Positions 42,209 through 50,422 of a DNA stretch of 64,000 nt are shown here, in pieces. The notes under the pieces were generated by a model that worked only from the letters and a program-made list of their open reading frames with translations, was not told where the DNA came from and searched no databases. The position numbers and the translations under genes are program-made. The number at the start of each line of letters is the position of its first letter. The stretch's first letter is position 1. Source of the DNA: Phycisphaeraceae bacterium (GTDB taxonomy: Bacteria; Planctomycetota; Phycisphaerae; Phycisphaerales; UBA1924); the NCBI GenBank assembly GCA_019636495.1, contig JAHBXL010000013.1, positions 1-64,000 on the forward strand, read 5' to 3'.

Positions 42209-43642
42209 TCACCTCGCCGCGGCGCCCACCGTCATCTTGACGGGGACGAATGTCGGCTTCACGCGGCTCTCAAACTCGTCGCGGAACTTGTTCATGATGG
42301 TCCGCACCGCCCAGTTGTTCCCATCGGCCAGCCCGCAGATGGTGGTGCCGGGCATCGTGCCCATGCTGGTGGCGATCTCCAGCGCCAGATCGAGGTCCTT
42401 GGTCCGCGCGTTGCCTTCCTCGATGCGGCTGAGCAACTGGTAGAGCCACCCGCTGCCCTCGCGGCAGGGTGTGCACTGGCCGCAGGACTCGTGCTTGAAG
42501 AACCGCGCGATGTTGCGGGCGACGGCGACCATGTCGGTGTCCTCATCAAACACCGTCGGGCAGGCCGTGCCCAGGCCCAGCACGTTGTACTTGCGGCCGA
42601 TGTCGAAATCCAGTTCGGCATCGAACTGATCCGGGCCCAGAATGCCCATGGACACGCCGCCGGGGATTGCGCCCTTGAACTTCTTGCCGTTGCGCATGCC
42701 GCCGCAGTACTTCTCGACAAACACGCGCAGCGGGATGCCGAGATCAAACTCAAACACGCCGGGCTTGTTGACGTGGCCGCTCATGCCCATGAGTTTGGTG
42801 CCGTAACTCGCCGGCGCGCCCTTGATGCTCGACTCGGTGCCCTGCTTCATGAACGCTTCCGCGCCCGCGCCGATGATCAGCGGCAGGTGCGCCAGCGTCT
42901 CAACGTTGTTGATGATCGTCGGCTTGCCGAAGAGGCCCTTGATCGCCGGGAAGGGCGGCTTGTTCCGCGGCCAGCCGCGCTTGCCCTCGAGGCCTTCGAG
43001 CAGTGCGGTTTCCTCGCCGCAGATGTACGCGCCCGCGCCGCGGTGGAGGTAGCACTCGACGGCCCAGCCCTTACCGCCGCTCGCATTCGAGAAGGGGTTC
43101 TTGGTTTCGGTGCCTTTGAAGAGGCCCTGCTTGCCGAAGATGCCCGCGGCGTAAGCCTCCTTGATGGCGTTCTCCATCACGCGGGCCTGGTGGTGATACT
43201 CGCCGCGGATGTAGAAGTAGGCGGTCGAAATGCGGCAGGCATAGCAGCAGATCGCGATGCCCTCGAGCACCAGGTGCGGGTCAAAGTCGCACAGGAGCCG
43301 GTCCTTGAAGGTGCCGGGCTCCGATTCATCGGCGTTGATCGCCAGATAGCGCACGCCGCCATCGCCGTTTTCGGCGGGCTTGGGGAGGAAGGTCCATTTG
43401 AGGCCTGTGGGGAAACCTGCCCCGCCGCGGCCGCGAAGTTGGGACCTTTTGACTTCTTCGGTGACCTGCTCGGGGGTCATGGTGAGCGCCTTGCGGAGCG
43501 CTTCGTAGCCGTGGATTCCGCCGGAGGTGGTCTTGGTGTACTCGTCGTAGGAGACGATGTGCCGGCCCTTGGGGTCGGCGAATGGCCACGACGGGATGCG
43601 TGCGGTGAGGACGGGGGCAGTGGTTTTGGGGGACCAGGTCAT
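42209..43642 (-). CDS. nuoF: NADH-quinone oxidoreductase subunit F (NuoF / HoxF type)
   Basis: A 477-residue flavoprotein that oxidises NADH. Visible features are the glycine-rich NADH site (QLRGRGGAGFPTGLKW), the FMN site (YLAINADESEPGTFKDR and ICGEETALLEGLEGKRG), PTIINNVETLAHLP and the [4Fe-4S] ligands ESCGQCTPCREGSGW. The length is a little above that of typical NuoF (430-450). No other complex I gene is in the window: the neighbours are a transposase and a peroxidase. It may therefore belong to a dispersed complex I or a separate NADH-dependent complex. The ATG at 43642 is the first that follows the divergent intergenic region. Confidence 0.93.
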   Translation of the reverse strand: MTWSPKTTAPVLTARIPSWPFADPKGRHIVSYDEYTKTTSGGIHGYEALRKALTMTPEQVTEEVKRSQLRGRGGAGFPTGLKWTFLPKPAENGDGGVRYLAINADESEPGTFKDRLLCDFDPHLVLEGIAICCYACRISTAYFYIRGEYHHQARVMENAIKEAYAAGIFGKQGLFKGTETKNPFSNASGGKGWAVECYLHRGAGAYICGEETALLEGLEGKRGWPRNKPPFPAIKGLFGKPTIINNVETLAHLPLIIGAGAEAFMKQGTESSIKGAPASYGTKLMGMSGHVNKPGVFEFDLGIPLRVFVEKYCGGMRNGKKFKGAIPGGVSMGILGPDQFDAELDFDIGRKYNVLGLGTACPTVFDEDTDMVAVARNIARFFKHESCGQCTPCREGSGWLYQLLSRIEEGNARTKDLDLALEIATSMGTMPGTTICGLADGNNWAVRTIMNKFRDEFESRVKPTFVPVKMTVGAAAR

Positions 43643-43799
43643 GGGTGGGGAGTGTATGGGGGATGTCGGGAGGCGGATGTGGGATGGCAGCGACCCACAC
43701 GGGGCGAGCACTGTCGAGGCCGCAGCGGCTCGCGATTTCGCTGCGGCTGTGAAGATAGAAAAACCCCGAAAGTTTCTGTTGATCTGCCGCTGATTTCGG

Positions 43800-43827
43800 T
43801 TGACCTCGGCGTGCCCATCCGTATTCT
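43800..43827 (+). promoter_or_regulatory. Candidate sigma-70-type promoter for the peroxidase gene
   Basis: TTGACC (43800-43805), a 16-bp spacer and TATTCT (43822-43827). The expected start is about 84 nt before the ATG at 43918, which has its own ribosome site, so this would be a conventional leadered transcript. Confidence 0.5.
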
Positions 43828-43917
43828 GGACAAAGACCTCGGAGAGAAGAGAGAGCCCGCGCGGCTGGAGACCCGCGGGATGGTCCGCAACTTCGGGCAG
43901 TGCCCGGGAGGTGCCGT

Positions 43918-45561
43918 ATGGCTGTTCTTTCTGTGCGTTTTGGGTGTGCGTGTGTTCTTCTTGCCGCGGCGGGCACGGCGGGCGCGGATGTTCGGACGTT
44001 CGACGGCACCGGCAACAACGTGCTGAACCCTGCGTGGGGTTGCCTTGACAGCCCGCTGATCCGCGGTGCGAGCGGCGCACACTACATGGATGGGCTGGGC
44101 ATGATGATGCCGCGGGCCAACCCGCGACTGGCGAGCAACGCGCTGAGCGCGCAGACGCCGGCGGGACTGGGCAACTCGCGCGGGCTGTCGAGCATGTTCT
44201 GGCAATGGGGCCAGTTCATTGATCACGACTTTGCGCTGGTTGATGAGGGGAGCGAGTTCGCGCCCATCACGATCCCCGCCGGCGACCCGGTCTTTGATCC
44301 GTTCAACACCGGCACGGCGACCATGCCCTTTCATCGATCGGCCTGCATCGAGGGCGTGATGAGCCCGCGCCAGCACACGAACGCGTTGACCCACTGGATC
44401 GATGCGAGCATGGTGTACGGGTCTGATGCGACCCGCGCAGCGGCATTGCGCAGCGGCATGAACGGCCGACTGGCGACCAGCGCTGGAGACATGCTCCCCT
44501 TCAACACCGCCGGCCTGCCCAACGGCGGCGACCTTGGAGCCGCGGGCTACCTCGCCGGCGACATCCGCGCCAATGAGCAGACGGGCCTGACCGCGATGCA
44601 CACGCTCTTTGTGCGCGAGCACAACCGGCTGGCGGACATCATCGCCGCGAACAACCCGGGTTGGAACGACGAGCAGATCTATCAGCACGCGCGACGAATC
44701 GTCGCGGCGGAGGTGCAGGCCATCACGTACAACGAGTGGCTGCCGTCGCTGCTCGGCGGGCACGGGCTGGGGTCCTACGCTGGGTACGACGACCAGGTGA
44801 ACCCGTCGATCAACACGGCGTTCAGCACCGCGGCGTTCCGCTTCGGGCACACGATGCTCAACGACCAATTGCTGCGCTTCAACGAGGATGGAACGCCGTA
44901 TGCAGGCGGGCACCTGAACCTCTTCCAGGCGTTCTTCAATCCGGCGACGATGGCGACATCGGCCGATCTTGCGGCGGTGATCCGCGGGTTGGCCGCGCAG
45001 GAGGCCAACGAGATTGACACACAGGCGATCGACGGCGTCCGCAACCTGCTGTTCGGTCCCGGCATGGGGCGCGATCTGATTGCGCTGAACCTTCAACGAG
45101 GGCGCGACCACGGCCTGCCCGACTACAACACGCTGCGCGAGGACAACGGCTTGGTGCGCGTCGCAGACTTCTCGGATATCACTTCAGACCCAGTGCTCGC
45201 GGCCGCATTGGCGGGGGTCTACGGCGATGTTGACAGCATCGATCCGTGGATCGGCCTGATGGCCGAGGACCACCTGCCCGGCGCCAGCGTCGGGGCAACG
45301 ATGGCCGCGATCTTCCGCGACCAGTTTGGCCGTCTTCGCGACGGCGACCGGTTCTTCTATCTGAACGATGGTGAACTGGGCGCGTTCGAACTGTCGTTCC
45401 TCGAAGGGCTCACGCTCGCGGACATCATCCGTCTCAATACCGATGCGCAGTCGATTCAGGACAACGTGTTCTTCATCATCCCTGCTCCCGGAACCGGTGC
45501 AGTGTTGGCCGTGCTCGGTCTCGCGGCGGCGCGCAGGCGTCGAAGCGAACGCGCACGGTGA
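43918..45561 (+). CDS. Animal-type heme peroxidase, exported, with PEP-CTERM-like tail
   Basis: A 547-residue exported peroxidase of the animal heme (peroxinectin-like) family. The signal peptide ends GTAGA. The distal His is His103 in WGQFIDHDFAL. The proximal His is probably His311 in FRFGHTMLND. Other family motifs are HTNALTHWIDASMVYGSD, LFVREHNRLAD and LNLQRGRDHGLPDYNTLRE. The C-terminus (IPAPGTGAVLAVLGLAAARRRR) is read as proline-glycine motif, hydrophobic helix and arginine cluster, the PEP-CTERM-like sorting plan of planctomycetes. It probably acts at the cell surface. ATG 43918 is chosen because GGGAGGTG lies 4-5 nt upstream. Its stop lies one base from that of the convergent gene. 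Confidence 0.9.
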   Translation: MAVLSVRFGCACVLLAAAGTAGADVRTFDGTGNNVLNPAWGCLDSPLIRGASGAHYMDGLGMMMPRANPRLASNALSAQTPAGLGNSRGLSSMFWQWGQFIDHDFALVDEGSEFAPITIPAGDPVFDPFNTGTATMPFHRSACIEGVMSPRQHTNALTHWIDASMVYGSDATRAAALRSGMNGRLATSAGDMLPFNTAGLPNGGDLGAAGYLAGDIRANEQTGLTAMHTLFVREHNRLADIIAANNPGWNDEQIYQHARRIVAAEVQAITYNEWLPSLLGGHGLGSYAGYDDQVNPSINTAFSTAAFRFGHTMLNDQLLRFNEDGTPYAGGHLNLFQAFFNPATMATSADLAAVIRGLAAQEANEIDTQAIDGVRNLLFGPGMGRDLIALNLQRGRDHGLPDYNTLREDNGLVRVADFSDITSDPVLAAALAGVYGDVDSIDPWIGLMAEDHLPGASVGATMAAIFRDQFGRLRDGDRFFYLNDGELGAFELSFLEGLTLADIIRLNTDAQSIQDNVFFIIPAPGTGAVLAVLGLAAARRRRSERAR

Positions 45562-45562
45562 T

Positions 45563-47155
45563 TCAGCACGGCCCCACGCCTTGCGCGAACCACGCGGTCA
45601 GGAACGCGAAGAGCGCGGGAATGCCGAACTGACCTCCGAACGTGATCGCGGCGGGGTCGTTGGCGAACCACGCGTTGATGAAGTCCATCACGTCGGCAAT
45701 CTCGACGACACCGTTGCCGTTCCAATCGGCCGGGCAGGGGTTCGGGCAGGGACCATCGAGCCGCTCGAGCCGGAAAAAGTTGCCTGCCGCGCCGGGGGAG
45801 TTGTTGTGGGTCCCGATGCGGAACAGGTACGTGTTCCCCGCGCTGGCCGTGAAGAACAGCCGCACCTGAAACGAATCGCCGCTGCAGCCGCCGTCGCCGC
45901 AGGCGATCTGTGAGCCCGCCAGGGCCGAGCACGCCCCGGTCTGGTAGACCGCGGCCTTGTCGTCGGTCACGTTGGCGCGGCAGGTCTCCAGTTGCATTGA
46001 CCCGTCGCACGGCGCGGTCCATCGGAACCACACATCGCGCGCGATGTCCGCCGAGACGCTGTCGGGGCAGTCGGCCGGGCCTTCGCCGGTGGCTCCGAGA
46101 TTGTCATAGAAGAATTCGCCAAATCCCACGATGAACTCGGCGCTCGAGCAGAGGTCGTTGGGCGGCGGCGGGAGACAGTGGGCGGTCTCGCACGATGTCC
46201 CCGGCCCGATGAACAACTGGCTCGCGCCGGAGCACAGGCTCTGCGCGACGACGGTGCACGTGTACGGCGGAGCGGTCTGGCAGCACGCGCCGACCGAGAC
46301 CGTGACCGGCGTGCCGCGAAGGCGGATCGCCAGGTTGTTGTCCGCGCCGCCCGGGTTCCAGAACAACTGGTCGCCCTGATCTGTTCCGGGCGCGGCCGGG
46401 TTGGGCGGCTCGTACCGGATGCCGTCGCCGGTGAGGTTGCCGAAGTCGTTGTCGATCCAGAACAGCGCGAGGCTCGATCCCACAACCGGCTGCAGCGATG
46501 CGCACTCCGGCGCGGGGAACATGCCGGTGATCGATCCGTTGGGCAGGATCTCGCTCGCGGCGTCCACAAACGCAAGTTCAATGCCGAACGTGTTGTTCGG
46601 GATCATGATCGAAGGCACGTCAGCGGTGACCAGGTGCGGCTGCAAAAGCGTGTTCGCCGGTGTTCCTTGCAGCACGAGCGTGACCGTGCCCAGCGGGGTG
46701 CTCTGCACGATCGCCGGCGAGCCCGTTCCGCCCACCGTGATGATGTCGAAAAACGTCACGCGTACGCGGATGATGGGCATCGCAACAAACGGCCGGATCA
46801 TGAGGTCCATGCCGCTGACCGTCGCGCCCAGGGACGCGGCCGGACCGGGCGTGAAGTTGCAGTCGTCCAGAATCCCCGCGGGCGCGGCGTTGAAACGCGT
46901 GAAGTTTGAACACCCGCTGATCGAGTCGTACACGACCACTCCCGGGCCGCGTGCCAACTGGCCGCCGTCAAAGCCCTCAACAGTCGCGATAATCGGCCGC
47001 GCGGAGGCGGCCTCGCTCGCGAACGCGAGGACCTCCGGCGAGGGGGTCGCCATCAAGCGCGCAGCCGAATCCCCCGGCGAGTCGGCACACGCGGCGTGGG
47101 CCAACACCGCCGCGGCAAGCGCCGCGGATGCTCGTGCCGTACCGCGAATGGGCAT
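45563..47155 (-). CDS. Exported protein with one repeat domain and dockerin-like C-terminus
   Basis: A 530-residue protein. The signal peptide is near residues 6-24 (AALAAAVLAHAACA). Residues about 60-290 are a beta-rich domain with no clear family. Around residues 330-460 is one copy of the domain seen three times in the protein encoded at 20329-22932 (PPPNDLCSSAEF, DVWFRWTAPC, DDKAAVYQTGACSA, SAGNTYLFRIG). The C-terminal 60 residues are a dockerin-like pair (WNGNGVVEIADVMDFINAWF and PALFAFLTAWFAQ), ending GVGPC. ATG 47155 has AAAGGAG close by; the 86-residue upstream extension is rejected. Function unknown, probably surface-associated. Confidence 0.8.
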   Translation of the reverse strand: MPIRGTARASAALAAAVLAHAACADSPGDSAARLMATPSPEVLAFASEAASARPIIATVEGFDGGQLARGPGVVVYDSISGCSNFTRFNAAPAGILDDCNFTPGPAASLGATVSGMDLMIRPFVAMPIIRVRVTFFDIITVGGTGSPAIVQSTPLGTVTLVLQGTPANTLLQPHLVTADVPSIMIPNNTFGIELAFVDAASEILPNGSITGMFPAPECASLQPVVGSSLALFWIDNDFGNLTGDGIRYEPPNPAAPGTDQGDQLFWNPGGADNNLAIRLRGTPVTVSVGACCQTAPPYTCTVVAQSLCSGASQLFIGPGTSCETAHCLPPPPNDLCSSAEFIVGFGEFFYDNLGATGEGPADCPDSVSADIARDVWFRWTAPCDGSMQLETCRANVTDDKAAVYQTGACSALAGSQIACGDGGCSGDSFQVRLFFTASAGNTYLFRIGTHNNSPGAAGNFFRLERLDGPCPNPCPADWNGNGVVEIADVMDFINAWFANDPAAITFGGQFGIPALFAFLTAWFAQGVGPC

Positions 47156-47304
47156 GACTCCTTTGATCGACCGGTCGTGTGGTTCAGCAATTCCGCGGCG
47201 GTCGTGGCCGACAGAACCCCTCAAATCTACCCGATCTTCAGGAGTTTTCCGGGAGTCCCGTGCGCTTTCCAGCAAAATCCCTGCGAAACTCGCCATTTTC
47301 CCAG

Positions 47305-48159
47305 TCAACACGGGCCCACGCCGTGTGCGAACCAGGCGCTCAGATACGCAAAGATCGCGGCAACGCCGGTCGTTCCGCCGAACCCCGCCGCGGACGGAGT
47401 CCCGGCAAACCACGCCGTCAGAAACACGAACACGTCCCCCACATCAACCTGTGCGTTGCCGTTCCAGTCGAGTGGGCAGGTGGGAATCTGGTCATCAATC
47501 GAGCCGCGAAACGTGGCTACCAGCGCCAACGAGCCCGCTGCGGGGTTGTCTGGCCAGATTGGCGATGAGGCCATGACCTGAAGTTGAATCCTCCACGATG
47601 GCTGCAGTTCATCGCGCAAGACCGTCCCGCTGATCGTCCCGGCCACGGGCCCGGCACCAACCGCGCCATTGAACTCGCACGGTGTGCCCCACGCGGCCAG
47701 TTGCCCGCACTGGGTGCCGAATGTGAAATACGCCAGCCCGCTGCCGATCGTCGCCCCCGCGACAACAGAGTTCAATCCGCCGTCCTGCCCAATCGCGATG
47801 CCCGCCGCGCCTGTCGAAACCAGGATGAACGGCTGAGTCAACTGCACTTGCACCGAGCCGAAGGGACTGACCGGCACGCCGATGTTCAGCGATGCGGGCC
47901 ACGCGGCGTGTGCGTTCTCGATCACCAGGCCGGTCGGCGTGCCGTCGGGGCCGGTCTGCAGCAGCACGCTCAGCGAGGCCTCGATCGGCTGCGGTAGATC
48001 CGAGGGGATCGTGTAGGACCCGGTCTGATTGGCCAGCGTGACCATCGCGCGGAACGAGGTGCCGGTTGATTCAAGCGCGACGGGCCCCGCCGCGACCTGG
48101 GCTGCGAGCGATGCACAGCACACAGCCACGCCGTTCAACCATGTGCGTCCAAGCCACAT
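47305..48159 (-). CDS. Exported protein with dockerin-like C-terminus
   Basis: A 284-residue protein with a signal peptide (WLNGVAVCCASLAAQVAAGP). The middle 190 residues are beta-rich and unassigned. The last 60 residues (WNGNAQVDVGDVFVFLTAWF, then VAAIFAYLSAWFAHGVGPC) are the same dockerin-like module as in the next gene downstream, down to the final GVGPC. The two genes are adjacent on the same strand (149 bp apart) and share this end, which suggests duplication or recent exchange of the module. A TACCAT box ends 7 nt before the ATG at 48159, and no ribosome site is visible. Confidence 0.78.
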   Translation of the reverse strand: MWLGRTWLNGVAVCCASLAAQVAAGPVALESTGTSFRAMVTLANQTGSYTIPSDLPQPIEASLSVLLQTGPDGTPTGLVIENAHAAWPASLNIGVPVSPFGSVQVQLTQPFILVSTGAAGIAIGQDGGLNSVVAGATIGSGLAYFTFGTQCGQLAAWGTPCEFNGAVGAGPVAGTISGTVLRDELQPSWRIQLQVMASSPIWPDNPAAGSLALVATFRGSIDDQIPTCPLDWNGNAQVDVGDVFVFLTAWFAGTPSAAGFGGTTGVAAIFAYLSAWFAHGVGPC

Positions 48160-48383
48160 GGTGGGAATGGTACCAAGCGAGGGTCCCGCGCGATAGAGGC
48201 GACAAGTGCGCACGGGCAACCGCTCGGGGTCACTGGCACCGGTCATGTCCGATAAAAGACCGCCGGGCGATGTGGAACCCCCGAATGTGGGCATATTTCC
48301 GAACCTGGGGCTTGTGTGTCCCGTAAACCAATGTAATCTCATGACTTAGGCCATGTGTTTGGCGGTGCATGGCCGCGTATCTG

Positions 48384-48549
48384 GGGGAGTTCACAACTCT
48401 CCAAGATGCGGAAGGAATGCTGGCCGGAAAATCGGCCGGATTCGCGTCGATTCGCGGCGTGCAGTCCCACGGCGCGCCGACAAACCAACCGGGACCCGCT
48501 CGTCCCGTCAAGTACCCTTCGGTCCAATCCGAAGGGTCCTTGTTTTTTT
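48384..48549 (+). ncRNA. Candidate structured RNA ending in its own terminator
   Basis: Four hairpins follow each other: GGGGAGTT/AACTCTCC (48384-48402, loop CAC), GGCCG/CGGCC (48422-48437), CGGGAC/GTCCCG (48490-48507) and the terminator stem. There is no convincing open frame on the plus strand. It could be a small RNA or the leader of the small membrane-protein gene at 48682. The 5' end is unknown. TTGTGT (48312-48317) with TAATCT 16 nt later is a weak promoter candidate. No RNA family was recognised. Confidence 0.4.
48514..48549 (+). terminator. Intrinsic terminator
   Basis: A perfect 9-bp stem ACCCTTCGG / CCGAAGGGT (48514-48522, 48529-48537) with a 6-nt loop, followed by CCTTG and seven T. 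It is the clearest terminator of the plus strand in this window, and no coding gene ends just before it. Confidence 0.85.
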
Positions 48550-48681
48550 GGGACAAACGCCGCCCACGCGGTTTCCGTAGGATTGTGCGTGCAGGTGCCG
48601 CCATCCGGGTTCTGGCAGAGCGTCCACGCCGCGAGACGGCGCGTGGTGTTCTTTCGCGGCGTCCGTGGCACCGAGTCGGGC

Positions 48682-48918
48682 ATGGATGGCCTGGCGCGGC
48701 CTGTGGGGTGGCGAGCGTGGTTCGCGCTGGCGGGGTTGACCGCCCTTGCACTGTTGATGCTCATCGTTCTGCTGCCCGTGGTCGTGCTGTTGGCGGTGGT
48801 GGGGTTCGCGGTGGTGGGGATCAACACGCTGCGGCGATGGGCCGGCGGCGCGCTGCGGCTGAGGCCGCGGGATGGAGATGGGCGGCGGAACGTCCGCGTT
48901 CTGGTGCGAGAGCAGTGA
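48682..48918 (+). CDS. Small membrane protein of unknown function
   Basis: A 78-residue protein with one long hydrophobic stretch, about residues 10-45 (two helices or one long one, ALALLMLIVLLPVVVLLAVV), and a basic C-terminus. No Shine-Dalgarno sequence precedes the ATG. It lies 22 bp before the next small gene on the same strand. Recognition rests only on the hydrophobic pattern and reading-frame integrity. Confidence 0.45.
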   Translation: MDGLARPVGWRAWFALAGLTALALLMLIVLLPVVVLLAVVGFAVVGINTLRRWAGGALRLRPRDGDGRRNVRVLVREQ

Positions 48919-48940
48919 CCACCGAGCCGAAGGGAGTTCG

Positions 48941-49168
48941 ATGAGCGCTGAGGGCAAGGGAATCATGCGGTCGCTGGGCGAGTTTGTCGGGCACATCGCC
49001 CGCGCCGTCGCGACCGATCCGCGCCAGAACCGGCGAACGGTCACCCACACCGAGACGGTCGAACAGCCCGCGACCACGGCCGATGGCCGCGCCGTTATCC
49101 TGCGACGGACCGTGATCGAGGAAGTCGAGATGCGCGGCGAGTCGGAACCGCCGCGCAGCACTCGGTAG
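48941..49168 (+). CDS. Small hypothetical protein
   Basis: A 75-residue soluble protein (MSAEGKGIMRSLGEFVGHIA, then a Thr/Glu-rich tail). The start is supported by AAGGGAG about 5 nt before the ATG. The C-terminal half (GRAVILRRTVIEEVEM) looks like a beta strand and acidic tail. No family recognised. It probably shares a transcript with the small membrane gene before it and the lipoprotein gene after it. Confidence 0.55.
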   Translation: MSAEGKGIMRSLGEFVGHIARAVATDPRQNRRTVTHTETVEQPATTADGRAVILRRTVIEEVEMRGESEPPRSTR

Positions 49169-49212
49169 CGCTCGGCCCGGCGCGTTGCGCCGACCGGCGA
49201 TGGAGCACCGGC

Positions 49213-49713
49213 ATGGGTTTTCGTCTTCTTGTTCTTGTTGCCGCGATGGCCTGGTCGGCGTGCGCGGGGTGCGATGCGACCGGTCGCACGATCGGCGTGC
49301 ACAACGAGTCGGACTGCACGATCAAGGTGCGGTTCTGGGTCGGCGACCGCGGGCCCGGTCACGCCGATCCCGCGGCGGTGCGCGGCGACGAAGTGCTGGA
49401 ACTCCGCCCCGGCCAGCGCGTCCGCAAGGCCATCAACGACGATGCGGGGTACCGGTCCGAGGCCGAGTCGTTCGTCCGCATGCAGGTCGAGCCGATCGGC
49501 GCCTCGTTCAAGCGCGTCGTGCACCACTGGCTCGAACTCAACCCCCCGGAGCCGTACATTGTGCGAGTCTTCGGGCACCGCGGCGAGTTGCGCTTCGAAC
49601 GCGTGCCGGCCACCTCGACGCTCACGCTCGTTCCCCGCGAGTTGTGGCCGCGATCCGAGCGCGACGCCCCGGCACTCAGCGAGGCGGCGCCTGCTCCGGC
49701 GGACGGTCGGTAA
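49213..49713 (+). CDS. Putative lipoprotein of unknown function
   Basis: A 166-residue protein with a short signal peptide and a lipobox-like SACAGC, lipidated Cys near residue 20. The mature part is a small beta domain (TIGVHNESDCTIKVRFWVGD, VLELRPGQRVRKAINDD, PYIVRVFGHRGELRFERV), possibly an immunoglobulin-like sandwich. GGAG lies 8 nt before the ATG. The last 38 bp overlap the end of the convergent FKBP-like gene. Confidence 0.6.
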   Translation: MGFRLLVLVAAMAWSACAGCDATGRTIGVHNESDCTIKVRFWVGDRGPGHADPAAVRGDEVLELRPGQRVRKAINDDAGYRSEAESFVRMQVEPIGASFKRVVHHWLELNPPEPYIVRVFGHRGELRFERVPATSTLTLVPRELWPRSERDAPALSEAAPAPADGR

Positions 49714-50281
49714 CCGACGAATCTTCACTGGTCACGAACCGCGCAGGGCGGATCTCCACCACCTCGATCTCGATGATCAGGGGCGAGGCCTGCGGCACAA
49801 GGACCTGGTCGTCCTCGCCCCGGATGGCCGTGAAGCGGTAGCCCATGAGCGGCGGGATGTGGAGCCGGCGCTTCCCGCCGGTGCGCATGCCCGGCACCCC
49901 GTCGGCGATGCCCTGGATGGCGTTGCGCAGCGCGATGTCGACCGGCGCGTTCTTCGCATAGGTGTCATCGAACATCCTGGCGTTGGCGACGGCCCACGCG
50001 CGGATGTGCGCCTTGACCACGCCGCCGGGCCACACCGGGTCGCCATCGCCGAGTTTGAGTTCCTCGATCACCAGCCCTGTGCCCATTTCGGTCCGCGACA
50101 GCACCGCTGCGGGGTCGAGCCCGCGCACTTCGGGGTGCGTTTCGGCGCCGCCGGTCTCGCCCGGGGTCGCGCCGGCGCGGTCGTTGCGCGCGGTCCCGTC
50201 CTTGGGTGGGCAGCCCGCCGCGAGCGTCATGAACGGAATACACATCAGCGCGGCGCACAGTCGGCGAAGGTCGCGGGTCAT
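49676..50281 (-). CDS. Divergent FKBP-type peptidyl-prolyl isomerase-like lipoprotein
   Basis: A 201-residue lipoprotein. The lipobox is LAAGC with Cys24. Residues about 75-185 follow the FKBP plan: GDGDPVWPGGVVKAHIRAWA for the first strands, FDDTYAKNAPVDIAL, IQGIADGVPGMRTGGKRRLH (central helix and strand) and PLIIEIEVVEIR as the last strand. Several active-site aromatic residues are missing (no Tyr-Gly after IPP), so activity is doubtful. ATG 50281 has GGAG 6 nt upstream. It would act in the periplasm, perhaps in folding. Confidence 0.7.
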   Translation of the reverse strand: MTRDLRRLCAALMCIPFMTLAAGCPPKDGTARNDRAGATPGETGGAETHPEVRGLDPAAVLSRTEMGTGLVIEELKLGDGDPVWPGGVVKAHIRAWAVANARMFDDTYAKNAPVDIALRNAIQGIADGVPGMRTGGKRRLHIPPLMGYRFTAIRGEDDQVLVPQASPLIIEIEVVEIRPARFVTSEDSSVTDRPPEQAPPR

Positions 50282-50410
50282 ACGGATCTCCATGGCATCA
50301 TCGAACTCGGCGGGTCGGCCGCCGGGGCCCGACGGTTCCGGGTGATATCGGCGGTTGCGGCGGAAGTTCTGCTGCGCCGGAGTTCTCGGACCTTGTTTGC
50401 ACAGTCGTGG

Positions 50411-50416
50411 TAGCAT
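50411..50416 (+). promoter_or_regulatory. TANNNT -10 box, leaderless spacing, phosphofructokinase gene
   Basis: TAGCAT is followed by GGATGC (6 nt) and the ATG at 50423. There is no Shine-Dalgarno sequence. Confidence 0.4.
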
Positions 50417-50422
50417 GGATGC

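Noticed and set aside
48384..48549. Structured region considered as SRP RNA or 6S RNA
   Set aside because: A GCGGAAGG motif looks superficially like an SRP apex, but the flanking core bases do not match, and a good SRP RNA is at 18040-18141. No 6S-type central bubble could be drawn.
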